Counted from the first letter of the stretch, positions 1 to 7,978 are shown. The stretch: 30,394 nucleotides of DNA from RGIG4140 sp045655105 (GCA_045655105.1 JAZOOQ010000024.1:1-30394), one strand, 5' to 3'. Notes: a model not told the origin generated them from the letters alone. Program-made: numbers and translations.

Positions 1-546
1 GTCTCTGGCGGTACAGCTCAACAATTCGGCGGGGGAAATGCGGTTGACTGTTTCAACAGTTGGCAAGTTAGGTCTACCTAGTGGTTGATTTGGGTAAGCA
101 ACTTCGTTAAAATAATCAAACACTAAATCATCTGGAGTATCATTTTGCATATTTATTTCTTGGATAATAACACCTTTTTCTTTTTGAAGTTCTTCTTTAT
201 CCATTACGGAATTTTGCAAAATGTCTGCGATAATATCAAGGCCTTTTTCTTGATGTTCTTTTAAAACGCGCACATAGTATGCCGTCATATTTTTCCCTGT
301 GTAAGCATTAATAAAACCGCCCACATCCTCAATCTCTTTTGAAATTTGAAAAGCTGAACGAGATTTTGTTCCTTTAAAGGCCATGTGTTCTAACATATGG
401 GAAATGCCGTTTATTTCTTCTGTTTCAAAACGGGCACCAACATTAACCCAAACACCTAATGAAACGCTTTCTGCGTTTGAATCCGAATCTGTGATAACTC
501 TGATTTTGTTTTTTAAAGTAGCAGTTTGTAACATTTTTTTATCCAT
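1..546 (-). CDS. M16 family zinc metallopeptidase, N-terminal part (runs off left edge)
   Basis: The minus-strand frame is open to the window edge and gives 182 residues of an M16 (pitrilysin / mitochondrial-processing-peptidase-like) protease. The inverted zinc motif HMLEH is at residues 50-54, followed by MAFKGT, and the third zinc ligand fits Glu130 in the VIIQEINMQ segment, about 76 residues on as usual in M16. The GGFINAYT stretch near 77-83 is also typical. Bacterial M16 proteins are about 400-450 residues, so more than half lies outside the window. The chosen ATG (544-546) shares one base with the TAA of the upstream gene, suggesting translational coupling. A second ATG at residue 5 is possible, and neither has a strong Shine-Dalgarno. 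Family assignment is firm; the substrate is unknown. Confidence 0.92.
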   Translation of the reverse strand, partial: MDKKMLQTATLKNKIRVITDSDSNAESVSLGVWVNVGARFETEEINGISHMLEHMAFKGTKSRSAFQISKEIEDVGGFINAYTGKNMTAYYVRVLKEHQEKGLDIIADILQNSVMDKEELQKEKGVIIQEINMQNDTPDDLVFDYFNEVAYPNQPLGRPNLPTVETVNRISPAELLSCTARD

Positions 547-1844
547 TAAAAGTAAAGTAATTTTTCAATTTTATTCCAAAATTTATTTAAACCAGATGGT
601 TCATCTGTTTCAATCGGTGTGATATTTTGAGGTGTTATTTGATGAGATTGAACAGTTGTTTCTGGAGGGAGCTCCTTTTGAATTTGTTCCATTTCTTCTG
701 GAGACAATATCACCTCATGTGGAAAAATATAACTTGGAATTTGAGGGTTTATTTGATTTTTTGGCAAATGATTAACTGGAGTTGGCATTTGAGGAATATC
801 TGGTTGTTTTTCCTCAACTTGTTGAGAGTTTTGTTTTTCCTCAATTAATGGTGCATTTTCATTTTCTTGAATATAGTGACGAACATCTTCTTCATAAACA
901 ACTGGTTTGCCTTCTTGGAATATTTGTTTTTTTACCGTAACGGTTTTTCTTAAACCTTGTGTAGGTGGTAAAATATTTCTTTCTTGTGTAATTAATCCAG
1001 TTGTTGAGGGAACACCTTGTGTTGATGGTATGGTTTGAGTTTGTTGATTTTGAATAACTAAGGAGCCATCTGCTTTTGTTATTACTTGAGGTGTTTCAAT
1101 ATTGAGAACGGGTGTTGGTTTCATCCAAACTGGAGCAATTTGCATTTGCGCATTTTGCTGAGTAATTTGATAGTTTTGCAAAACCTCTTGCATTGGGAAT
1201 GGTTCGTTTAAATTTGTGGAGCTTGGTTGTGCAAATCTAAATAATACATATCCATAAGATTGACCTCTTAATCTTTGCCCAGCGGCAATACTATAATGGG
1301 CACCAATAGATCCATTATCAAAATTAATATAATCAATATTGTAAGAAAGACTTAAAGTGGTTTGGTTTGTGTTCCCGAAACTACAAGAAAAGTCTGGGGC
1401 AACCATTTGAATGCCATTTTTATCTAAGATTCCTAAACGGGTTAGTGCTGTTTGGCAATTAGGAAAAATATTGTCTGATTTTGTTTTATAATCGATAATT
1501 AAATCAGTTCCAGTGGAATTTTCAATGCTTTTATTACTAATAATTTTAGCTGAAAGAAAGTTTATTTTTGTTGAAACAGAAGATGAATGCAAAGGAAGAG
1601 AAAATCCTCTTGTTAAACACATTTTTGATTGGGAGTCTGCCTCGCAAATTAAAATATCTTTATTGACGTTTTCATTGATTAAATTTTGGACCCGATTAAA
1701 TAAACTCTCTCTTGTTAAAGATGCTTCAGCGGGGTAACATTTTTGATTTTGGCAAATAACAGATGGTAGGGTTGTTGATTGCGCCATCAATCCTGTGTAT
1801 AAAAAAGTGATAGTGGATAAAAACATAAACGAGCGAATATGCAT
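546..1844 (-). CDS. secreted Pro/Gln-rich protein of unknown function
   Basis: This 432-residue protein has a probable Sec signal peptide: basic start, hydrophobic stretch to about residue 19, and likely cleavage after LMA before QSTT. The mature N-terminal half (about 23-220) contains six cysteines and looks folded, ending in a beta-rich segment. The second half (about 220-420) is low-complexity and rich in Pro, Gln, Glu and Thr, as in an extended periplasmic or surface spacer. I recognise no family. The start has a strong Shine-Dalgarno (GGGAAGGG, about 1850-1857) and a good promoter upstream. Its stop overlaps the M16 peptidase start by one base, so the two are probably co-translated. Being a partner or substrate of that protease is possible but only inferred from the coupling. 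Confidence 0.85.
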   Translation of the reverse strand: MHIRSFMFLSTITFLYTGLMAQSTTLPSVICQNQKCYPAEASLTRESLFNRVQNLINENVNKDILICEADSQSKMCLTRGFSLPLHSSSVSTKINFLSAKIISNKSIENSTGTDLIIDYKTKSDNIFPNCQTALTRLGILDKNGIQMVAPDFSCSFGNTNQTTLSLSYNIDYINFDNGSIGAHYSIAAGQRLRGQSYGYVLFRFAQPSSTNLNEPFPMQEVLQNYQITQQNAQMQIAPVWMKPTPVLNIETPQVITKADGSLVIQNQQTQTIPSTQGVPSTTGLITQERNILPPTQGLRKTVTVKKQIFQEGKPVVYEEDVRHYIQENENAPLIEEKQNSQQVEEKQPDIPQMPTPVNHLPKNQINPQIPSYIFPHEVILSPEEMEQIQKELPPETTVQSHQITPQNITPIETDEPSGLNKFWNKIEKLLYF

Positions 1845-1876
1845 GATAAATCCCTTCCCTAAAAGTGGTTTATTTT

Positions 1877-1905
1877 ATTCTAACTAAAAGAAAAATAAAT
1901 TGCAA
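1877..1905 (-). promoter_or_regulatory. sigma70-type promoter for the secreted protein / M16 operon
   Basis: On the minus strand a -35 box TTGCAA (1900-1905) and a -10 box TAGAAT (1877-1882) are separated by exactly 17 bp. The predicted transcription start lies about 25 bases upstream of the start codon, just before the GGGAAGGG ribosome-binding site. Confidence 0.65.
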
Positions 1906-1939
1906 ATAAAAAGTTCTTATAAAAAATACCCTTTTTGAG

Positions 1940-1972
1940 TTGACATGAAAAAGTATTTTTTGTAGTTATATT
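1940..1972 (+). promoter_or_regulatory. possible promoter for the GT11 gene
   Basis: A consensus -35 box TTGACA is at 1940-1945. The -10 is less clear: TAGTTA (1963-1968) at 17 bp spacing, or the TTATAT run just after it at longer spacing. It sits directly upstream of the AGAGGGG ribosome-binding site of the next gene. Confidence 0.45.
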
Positions 1973-1993
1973 AATAATGAAAGAGGGGTTGTT

Positions 1994-3397
1994 TTGAAAA
2001 TAATTATTATTTTCTTATGCGGGGTGTGTTTATTTTTTTCTAAAGGAATAGAGGATAAAACTCTTCTTTTGGAAGAGCAGTTTCCTGAACATTTTTTTTG
2101 GGGATTTGAAAAAACAATTTTTAATGACCAAGAACGGCGAAATGTTTTTTTGAAAAAGATTTTTTCGGAATCTCAAATAAAAGAAATTAATCAATCTCAT
2201 TTATGTTTATTTAAAAATGAGATAATAAAACATAATTCAATAAAAAAAGTTTTTGACATTTCAAGATTAAATAATTTTTTAGATAAAAAATGCAAAACGC
2301 CAGATGTTGATATGCCATATTTTAAACATTCTCATTGGCAATCCGTTATGTATCGATCTAATGATTCTAAATTGTTATGTCGGTCCAGAAATGATTGTGC
2401 GGTTTTGCTTGAGGAAAATAATCAAAAAATAGTTTTTGGTTGGCTTAATCATGGTGTAGAAGTTTTTAAAAAACAAAAAGGATTCCATTATGTTAAAACA
2501 AATGAAAAATATAACCTTGATTCTTATTTAGAAAAAGAAGGGTTTAAGAATATTAATGATTATGTTTTAAGTTTGCCAAATATTGGTGGGTTAGGTAACC
2601 AACTTTTTTCATATTTAAGTGGTTTGGTTTATGCGAAAAGAAACCATAAAACGCTCTATAGGGTAGAATGGTCTTATTTTGATGGTTTTTTGGATTCTCC
2701 TACCAAACCAACAACTGATGAAACTTTATTGAAATATAAGAGAGCTCCAGAATTTGTGAAACGGCATTTAAATTTAAGTAAATGCTATTTTAGCCATGAG
2801 CTTCCCTCAAGTGCATCTTGTTATGAAATAGGGTGGTATTTGCAATCGTGGAAGAACTTTGTTGGTTATGAAGATTATGTTCGTGAAAATCTTGTTTTTA
2901 AAAATGATGTAAGTGATAAAAATAGAGAGATAATGAATAAAATGAAGTCGCAAAATAGTGTTGCGATTCATGTTAGAAGAGGCGACTATGTTAGAACTGA
3001 ATATATTTTATTAACACAAGATTATTATGGACAAGCTATTGAATATATTAAAAGAAATGTAAAAAATCCAGTGTTTTATGTTTTTTCAAATGACTTGAAA
3101 TGGTCAAAAGAAAATATAAAAATTGATGCGCCACATGTTTATGTGGATTGGACGAAAAAAGATTATGAAGATTTGCAATTGATGAGTAATTGCAAGCATT
3201 TTATTAATGCAAATTCAAGTTTTTCTTGGTGGGGATCTTTTTTAAGTAAAAACAAAAATAAAATTATAATTGCACCAGATAAACATACAAGTTGGGATAT
3301 TGATTGGATTAAAAATTTAATTGCTCCAAATTTTGTTGTAATTGAGGTTAAAAAACATTATTGGAATAAACTAACGGGACAGTTTGTTACTGAATAA
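1994..3397 (+). CDS. GT11-type glycosyltransferase (alpha-1,2-fucosyltransferase-like) with signal-like N-terminus and extra N-terminal domain
   Basis: The C-terminal part (about residues 190-450 of 467) carries the glycosyltransferase family 11 hallmarks: GGLGNQLFSY near 198, the donor-binding HVRRGDY motif at 326-332, YVFSND near 362, and the NANSSFSWWGSFL segment at about 405-417. GT11 enzymes transfer fucose from GDP-fucose to galactosides, usually in O-antigen or capsule synthesis. This protein has about 190 extra residues in front, starting with a hydrophobic stretch (MKIIIIFLCGVCLFF) that looks like a signal peptide or membrane anchor, which is odd for a normally cytoplasmic enzyme using a nucleotide sugar. 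The start is TTG, chosen because AGAGGGG (1982-1988) is correctly spaced in front of it. The gene stands alone between its own promoter and a bidirectional terminator. No other glycan genes are adjacent. Acceptor and exact linkage are unknown. Confidence 0.85.
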   Translation: MKIIIIFLCGVCLFFSKGIEDKTLLLEEQFPEHFFWGFEKTIFNDQERRNVFLKKIFSESQIKEINQSHLCLFKNEIIKHNSIKKVFDISRLNNFLDKKCKTPDVDMPYFKHSHWQSVMYRSNDSKLLCRSRNDCAVLLEENNQKIVFGWLNHGVEVFKKQKGFHYVKTNEKYNLDSYLEKEGFKNINDYVLSLPNIGGLGNQLFSYLSGLVYAKRNHKTLYRVEWSYFDGFLDSPTKPTTDETLLKYKRAPEFVKRHLNLSKCYFSHELPSSASCYEIGWYLQSWKNFVGYEDYVRENLVFKNDVSDKNREIMNKMKSQNSVAIHVRRGDYVRTEYILLTQDYYGQAIEYIKRNVKNPVFYVFSNDLKWSKENIKIDAPHVYVDWTKKDYEDLQLMSNCKHFINANSSFSWWGSFLSKNKNKIIIAPDKHTSWDIDWIKNLIAPNFVVIEVKKHYWNKLTGQFVTE

Positions 3398-3426
3398 AAA
3401 AAAGCGCTTTTAAAGCGCTTTTTTTA
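3398..3426. terminator. bidirectional intrinsic terminator
   Basis: AAAGCGC (3401-3407) pairs with GCGCTTT (about 3415-3421). The stem is flanked by an A-run on the left and a T-run on the right, so it can end transcription of the plus-strand GT11 gene and the convergent minus-strand flavoprotein gene. Confidence 0.85.
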
Positions 3427-3442
3427 TTGTTAAATAACAGAA

Positions 3443-4999
3443 TTATTTTCCTTGCAATAAGGCGTCAATTAATTCTTGAACGCTTGGGATATTTCCATTT
3501 TTATACATTGGATCTTCGCCAAAACGATAGCCACTATGACCACAGAACATTAAGTTGTTATCAATGCTTTCCCCGTGAGCAATAGCAGTTAATGTTTTAT
3601 TGATGCAAAATGATCGTGAATCAGGCAATCTATCTAAATGCCCATCTGCTTGAGACCAACCAGAGAATGCGCAAGCAGATAAACAACCAACGCAATTAGC
3701 TCTATCTTGTTTAATTTGTTCGTTTTCTTCATTTGTTAAGAAGATAATGGATTTATCTGGTGTTCTTGCAACAACAGGTCTTGAACTACTTAAAAATTCA
3801 TTTGCTCTTTTAAAGTCATGTTCTGTTAAATAAACTGTTAAAGCAGCATTTAATGCAAAAGGTTTAACAAAGATGCCTTCAGCTTTTTCAGTATATGGCA
3901 TTTCAGTGTCTTTTCTTTCCATTAATGTTTTTAAAAATTTATTATTAACTGCAGAAGAATAAAATCCTGTTGGAGAAAATCTTTGCAAGATAATATCACC
4001 TTTTTTCAAAGATCTTAAACAACCTTGCCAAGCTTTTGCAACAGGGCTTTCTTTTGTGAGTAATGGTCTTGTTCCAAGTTGGAAAGCAATTGGGCCAATT
4101 TCTGGATTATCAATCAAATCTTCAAATTCTTTTAAATTCCAAACACCGCCAGCCATAATTAATGGAACATGTTGCAATCCATATTCATTTAATTGTTTTC
4201 TTAATTCAACAAGGCGTTGATATGGACTTTCTGGCATTTCTGGATTTTCAGAGTTTGATAACCCATTGTGTCCACCAGCACGCCATGGATCTTCATAAAC
4301 AACCCCGCCTAAATATTCCATGCAGTTTTTATAACTTCTTAACCACAAAGCGCGGAAAGCTCTGGCTGATGAAACAATTGGATAATAGAATAAGCCATAT
4401 TTTGAAGCGATTTCTGCTAATTTATAAGGCATACCAGCTCCGCAAGTGATCCCGTGAACAAGATTATGAACTTTATCTAACATTCCATCAACAACAGGAA
4501 CAGCTTCATTCATGCGTTTTTGATATTGAAAACGAAGGGAGCCTAAAGTTTCTTGAACTTTTTCCCCAACCGCTGTGATTTTTTCTTGATATTTTTCGGG
4601 GGCTTTTTCTCTTAAGTTACGAACAACTTGTTCGCAAGAGTTCATCACGCCTTCTAAAATAGGGATACTTCCACCCATTTCCCAAAGAACATTCATATGA
4701 ATTCTGCCGTTACCTTCTGAAATTTCGTGAGCTAATTTAGCTTGGGAAATCCCCCCTCTGATTGACATTTCAATAAGTTCTTTATGTCTTTCAGGTCTGG
4801 TTTTATGTTGATAAACTTTTGGAATGATTTTTCCATTTTCATCATATTCGTCAGCAAAAACCCCAGAAATTGTTCCGACAGCGCCAGCTTTTGCCCAAGC
4901 ACCTGATGATTGCCCATCAGAAACGGCAATACCTTTTCCGCCTTCAATTAAAGGAATAACTTCTTTGCCGGAAATCATAACGGGATTAACTTTTTTCAT
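3443..4999 (-). CDS. nitronate monooxygenase (2-nitropropane dioxygenase) family flavoprotein with C-terminal cysteine cluster
   Basis: The 518-residue protein has the TIM-barrel features of the NMO/NPD family, which binds FMN and oxidises nitronates or related substrates: an N-terminal GAVGTISGVF segment, HMNVLWEMGG near 100-110, the AGGHNG motif (241-246) holding the catalytic-type His, VPLIMAGGV near 278-286, and FQLGTRPLL near 306-314. It exceeds the usual 320-370 residues. After residue 380 a C-terminal extension carries C436, C439 and C443 (CVGCLSAC) plus C465 and C486, suggesting a bound metal or Fe-S cluster. FabK-like or other NAD(P)H:flavin oxidoreductase roles cannot be excluded, and the annotated substrate should be treated as nominal. 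A good Shine-Dalgarno (GAAAGGAT) precedes the ATG. It is monocistronic with its own promoter. Confidence 0.85.
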   Translation of the reverse strand: MKKVNPVMISGKEVIPLIEGGKGIAVSDGQSSGAWAKAGAVGTISGVFADEYDENGKIIPKVYQHKTRPERHKELIEMSIRGGISQAKLAHEISEGNGRIHMNVLWEMGGSIPILEGVMNSCEQVVRNLREKAPEKYQEKITAVGEKVQETLGSLRFQYQKRMNEAVPVVDGMLDKVHNLVHGITCGAGMPYKLAEIASKYGLFYYPIVSSARAFRALWLRSYKNCMEYLGGVVYEDPWRAGGHNGLSNSENPEMPESPYQRLVELRKQLNEYGLQHVPLIMAGGVWNLKEFEDLIDNPEIGPIAFQLGTRPLLTKESPVAKAWQGCLRSLKKGDIILQRFSPTGFYSSAVNNKFLKTLMERKDTEMPYTEKAEGIFVKPFALNAALTVYLTEHDFKRANEFLSSSRPVVARTPDKSIIFLTNEENEQIKQDRANCVGCLSACAFSGWSQADGHLDRLPDSRSFCINKTLTAIAHGESIDNNLMFCGHSGYRFGEDPMYKNGNIPSVQELIDALLQGK

Positions 5000-5018
5000 T
5001 TTTTATCCTTTCAGTTAT

Positions 5019-5036
5019 CTTGTTTTTTTGAACAAG
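5019..5036 (-). promoter_or_regulatory. small hairpin in the leader of the flavoprotein gene
   Basis: CTTGTT (5019-5024) and AACAAG (5031-5036) form a six-base-pair stem with a T-rich loop, just upstream of the ribosome-binding site. It could influence mRNA stability or initiation. It is short and could be chance in AT-rich DNA. Confidence 0.3.
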
Positions 5037-5054
5037 AGTTAATTTAATAGGGAT

Positions 5055-5083
5055 AATATAACAAAAAGAGAAATAAAGAGCAA
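5055..5083 (-). promoter_or_regulatory. sigma70-type promoter for the flavoprotein gene
   Basis: On the minus strand, -35 TTGCTC (5078-5083) and -10 TATATT (5055-5060) are separated by 17 bp, about 55 bases upstream of the start codon. Confidence 0.55.
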
Positions 5084-5111
5084 AGTTTTTTTCATATAAC
5101 GATAAAAAAAC

Positions 5112-5139
5112 TTGTTTTTTTTAATTGTTTTATTATACT
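5112..5139 (+). promoter_or_regulatory. promoter for the signalling fusion gene, placed so the mRNA may be leaderless
   Basis: A -35-like TTGTTT (5112-5117) and a -10 TATACT (5134-5139) are 16 bp apart. The usual initiation distance of 6-7 bases after the -10 puts the transcript start at about 5146-5147, on the ATG of the next gene, and no Shine-Dalgarno is visible before that ATG. Confidence 0.5.
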
Positions 5140-5146
5140 CGATACT

Positions 5147-7147
5147 ATGAGTGAGACGCAAATATGTTTAACAGGGGTTGGTGTTAGTCTTGAAAAGATG
5201 AAAAAGATTTCATCTTGGGTTAAGTTGCCACTTTGGCCAAGTGAAGAAGAACCATTTTTGGTAACCCCATTAAAAAAAGGTCATCCAATTTTATATGTTG
5301 TTGTAACACCAGATGTTTCTGAAGAACATGGGCGTGAAATTTTAAAATTACCTATTGCTTGCATTATTGATGCGAATGCAACGAAAAAAAGCATAGTTGA
5401 TTTTGTTAAACAACAAAAAGAAAGAAAGCATCCTTTTTCTTTAAGTTTTCTTTTAACAGGGCCAATGGTTTATAGGTATGATGTTGCGCAAGTTTTCACA
5501 ACAGCCTTGCAACAACGAAGAAAATTTTCAGATGAAAGAAAACAAGCGATTCACTTGGCTGTTCATGAATCTTTAGTGAATGGGCTTTTTCATGGAAATT
5601 TGCAATTATCAAGTTCAATGCGTCAAGATGTTGTTGGATTTGTTTCTTATTTGGATTTGGTTGCCAGAAGATTGAATACGCCCGCATATTCCCAAAAAGC
5701 CATATCAATTTGCTCTGTGTGGAATAAAACGCGATTAGAAATTAAAATTAAAGATGAAGGGGTTGGATATTCTTTAGAACAAATTTTAAAAAGAAATTCG
5801 GGGGATATTTCTTCTAAAAGTGGTCGCGGTCTTCAAATTATTGCACATGCCGTTGATTCTTGCACGATTGATAATTATGGTAAAGAAATTACTCTTTCTT
5901 TTTTAAAAGAGAATAAAGAAAATGCCTCTATTCAAAATTTATCTTCTGTGCCAGAATTTGTTATGCAGACAGATATTTCAAAAGGGCGCGTATTAATTAT
6001 TGAAGATAATAAAAGCAATCAGGCGCTTTTAGCTGGCCTTTTAACCCAGATCGGCATCCATAAAATTGAGGTTGCATCTTCTGGTAAAGAAGGAATAGAA
6101 AAAGCTCTATCGTTTCATCCAGATTTAATTATTCTTGATATTGTGATGGAAAATATGGATGGGTATGATGTTTTGTTGGAGCTTAAAAAAATTCCTGAAG
6201 TTAAAAATATTCCAATTTTAATTCAAACATCAAGTGACACGCGCGAAGCTAGGGATCGAACATTTAAAGCAGGTGCTTCTGATTTTATCACAAAGCCGAT
6301 TAATCCCTTAGAATTTTTTACAAGAGTTCGCGTTCATTTGGAAAATAAAAAATTGGTTGAATATTTATCTGATCAATTAGATCAGTTGAATGAGGAAATG
6401 AAAATTTCTCAAGAAATGCAACAATCGCTTTTACCAACGGTTGATACGATTGAAAATATTCGGGAAAAGTGCCATATTGATATTGCATCATATTTTTCAC
6501 CATCAGATAGATTGGGTGGCGATTTTTGGCAAGTTATTGAGCTTTCTGAAAAGAAATTCGGATTGTTTTTATGCGATTTTTCAGGGCATGGGCTTTCAGC
6601 GGCTTTAAATACCTTTAGATTGCATACATTGGTTCATCAACTGAAAAAAGAAGTTAAAAATCCATCAGATTTCTTGCGTCTTTTAAATTTGCAATTGTGT
6701 CAGCTGTTACCACGTGGGCAATATGCAACGTTTTTCTTTTGCATTTTTGATACAAATGCTCAAACGCTTTCTTATGCGGGAGCGGGATCACCAGCACCAT
6801 TTTTAAAAACAAGGAATGGTGTTTTATTGCTTTCAACACAAGGGCTTCCATTGGGAATTAGTCCAGATGCAAAATATGATGATTATAAAATTGATTTTTG
6901 TGCGGGCGATAAATTAATTTTATATAGTGATGCATTAACGGAAGAAATGTCTTCTGATGGCTTGCGTTTAGGAACGGATGGTTTTTTAAGTTTATTGCAA
7001 ACTGTGTTTGAATATAAGGATAGTCGAGAAGCTGTTTCAGAATTAATGCAACTCTTTTTCAAAATGATACCCCCTCCACCGCAAGATGATGTAACCCTTG
7101 TTTGGGTTGAAGGGTTGCCACTTTCATCACACAGGAAAAAAAGATGA
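5147..7147 (+). CDS. histidine-kinase-like ATPase / receiver / SpoIIE-type PP2C phosphatase fusion
   Basis: The 666-residue soluble protein joins three signalling modules. Residues 1-110 are unassigned. About 115-255 is an RsbW/anti-sigma-like HATPase: HESLVNGLFHGN (N box, near 140-151), DEGVGY (G1, 203-208) and GRGLQII (G2, 226-232). About 280-400 is a receiver domain with acidic EDN at 286-288, phospho-acceptor Asp331 (LDIVMENMDG), Thr/Ser near 361-363 and Lys383 (TKP). A helical linker leads to a PP2C/SpoIIE (RsbU-like) phosphatase, about 425-660, with metal-binding Asp459 (GGDFW), Asp477 (CDFSGHG), Asp595 (YSDALTE) and Asp647-Asp648, so it should be active. These domains belong to partner-switching pathways that set the phosphorylation of an STAS anti-anti-sigma factor. 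No STAS protein or sigma factor is nearby. The gene overlaps rsmE by four bases (ATGA). Confidence 0.9.
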   Translation: MSETQICLTGVGVSLEKMKKISSWVKLPLWPSEEEPFLVTPLKKGHPILYVVVTPDVSEEHGREILKLPIACIIDANATKKSIVDFVKQQKERKHPFSLSFLLTGPMVYRYDVAQVFTTALQQRRKFSDERKQAIHLAVHESLVNGLFHGNLQLSSSMRQDVVGFVSYLDLVARRLNTPAYSQKAISICSVWNKTRLEIKIKDEGVGYSLEQILKRNSGDISSKSGRGLQIIAHAVDSCTIDNYGKEITLSFLKENKENASIQNLSSVPEFVMQTDISKGRVLIIEDNKSNQALLAGLLTQIGIHKIEVASSGKEGIEKALSFHPDLIILDIVMENMDGYDVLLELKKIPEVKNIPILIQTSSDTREARDRTFKAGASDFITKPINPLEFFTRVRVHLENKKLVEYLSDQLDQLNEEMKISQEMQQSLLPTVDTIENIREKCHIDIASYFSPSDRLGGDFWQVIELSEKKFGLFLCDFSGHGLSAALNTFRLHTLVHQLKKEVKNPSDFLRLLNLQLCQLLPRGQYATFFFCIFDTNAQTLSYAGAGSPAPFLKTRNGVLLLSTQGLPLGISPDAKYDDYKIDFCAGDKLILYSDALTEEMSSDGLRLGTDGFLSLLQTVFEYKDSREAVSELMQLFFKMIPPPPQDDVTLVWVEGLPLSSHRKKR

Positions 7148-7845
7148 TTAGATTATTTGTAAAAGAAAAGTTATCCACAGGGCAGGAACTTTCTTTAGAT
7201 GAAAAAAAAGCGCATTATTTAGTTCATGTGATGCGCCAAAAAGAAGGTTCTGAAATTTTGCTTTTTAATTCGATTGATGGCGAGTTTAAAGCAAAAGTAA
7301 GTGAGGTAAAGAAAAAAAGTTGTTTATTGCAAGTAGATGAAAAAACAAAAGAATTTTCAAAGCGTGCAGAGCTTATTTTATGCCCTTCAGTGATTAAAAA
7401 AGAAAATATGGATCTTGTGTTAGAAAAGGCAACGGAATTGGGGGTCACCAAAATTTATCCCGTAATAACAAATCGAACTGTTGTGCGTGGATTTAATATT
7501 GAAAGAGCTCGTTTAATTATACAAGAGGCCGCGGAGCAATCAGAAAGGTTGGATGTTCCTGAAATTTTTGAACCTGTTTCTTTAAAAGATTTGTTTTTAA
7601 AATTTTCAAAAGAAATAACGCCTGTTTTTTTAACAGAGCGGGGGAAAACAGGCTCAAAATTGTTATCAGAAGTGAAAAATCCAGCGTTTATTATTGGTCC
7701 TGAAGGCGGGTTTACATCAGATGAAGTTGATTTTATTTTAAGCCAAAAAAATGTTGCGCCCCTTCATCTGGGAGATACCATTTTAAGAGCTGAAACAGCT
7801 TCCATTTCTGTTTTGGGAGCATGGGCTTGGTTATCTGTTGATTAA
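7144..7845 (+). CDS. rsmE: 16S rRNA (uracil-1498-N3)-methyltransferase RsmE
   Basis: The 233-residue length and motifs match RsmE, the SPOUT-class enzyme that uses S-adenosylmethionine to methylate N3 of U1498 of 16S rRNA. Visible are the N-terminal PUA-like part with KAHYLVHVMR (about 22-31), KKENMDLVLEKATELGV (about 83-99), EAAEQSERLDVPEI near 129-142, and the SAM-binding trefoil knot with IGPEGGFTSDEVDF (about 183-196) and LGDTILRAETASI (about 208-220). The start overlaps the stop of the signalling fusion gene in an ATGA junction, so it is translationally coupled. Coupling a stress-type phosphatase to an rRNA modification gene probably has no functional meaning. Confidence 0.95.
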   Translation: MIRLFVKEKLSTGQELSLDEKKAHYLVHVMRQKEGSEILLFNSIDGEFKAKVSEVKKKSCLLQVDEKTKEFSKRAELILCPSVIKKENMDLVLEKATELGVTKIYPVITNRTVVRGFNIERARLIIQEAAEQSERLDVPEIFEPVSLKDLFLKFSKEITPVFLTERGKTGSKLLSEVKNPAFIIGPEGGFTSDEVDFILSQKNVAPLHLGDTILRAETASISVLGAWAWLSVD

Positions 7846-7892
7846 AAATTGTTTTTTATTTGTTAAAAAATTGTTTAAAAACAGAAAAGTTA

Positions 7893-7921
7893 TTGACGAT
7901 ATGCGTATTTTTTGGTATTCT
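7893..7921 (+). promoter_or_regulatory. strong sigma70-type promoter of the CC-protein operon
   Basis: -35 TTGACG (7893-7898) and -10 TATTCT (7916-7921) are separated by 17 bp. The predicted start is near 7928, giving a leader of about 50 bases before the prepilin-like gene. Confidence 0.7.
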
Positions 7922-7931
7922 GGAAGTATAT

Positions 7932-7955
7932 AGGGTTATTATACCCTTCTTTTTG
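7932..7955 (+). promoter_or_regulatory. small leader hairpin followed by a T-rich run
   Basis: AGGGT (7932-7936) pairs with ACCCT (7943-7947), followed by TTCTTTTT. It lies immediately after the predicted transcription start. It might act as a weak attenuator or a 5' stabilising hairpin. The stem has only five base pairs. Confidence 0.3.
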
Positions 7956-7978
7956 GCGCATAAAAAAGGGGATGTCCG

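Noticed and set aside
383..622. Plus-strand open frame of 79 codons
   Set aside because: It lies antisense to the M16 peptidase start and the end of the secreted protein gene, has no convincing ribosome-binding site, and its composition is explained by the opposite genes.
4162..4449. Plus-strand open frame of 95 codons
   Set aside because: Fully antisense within the nitronate-monooxygenase-family gene, whose protein motifs are clear on the other strand.
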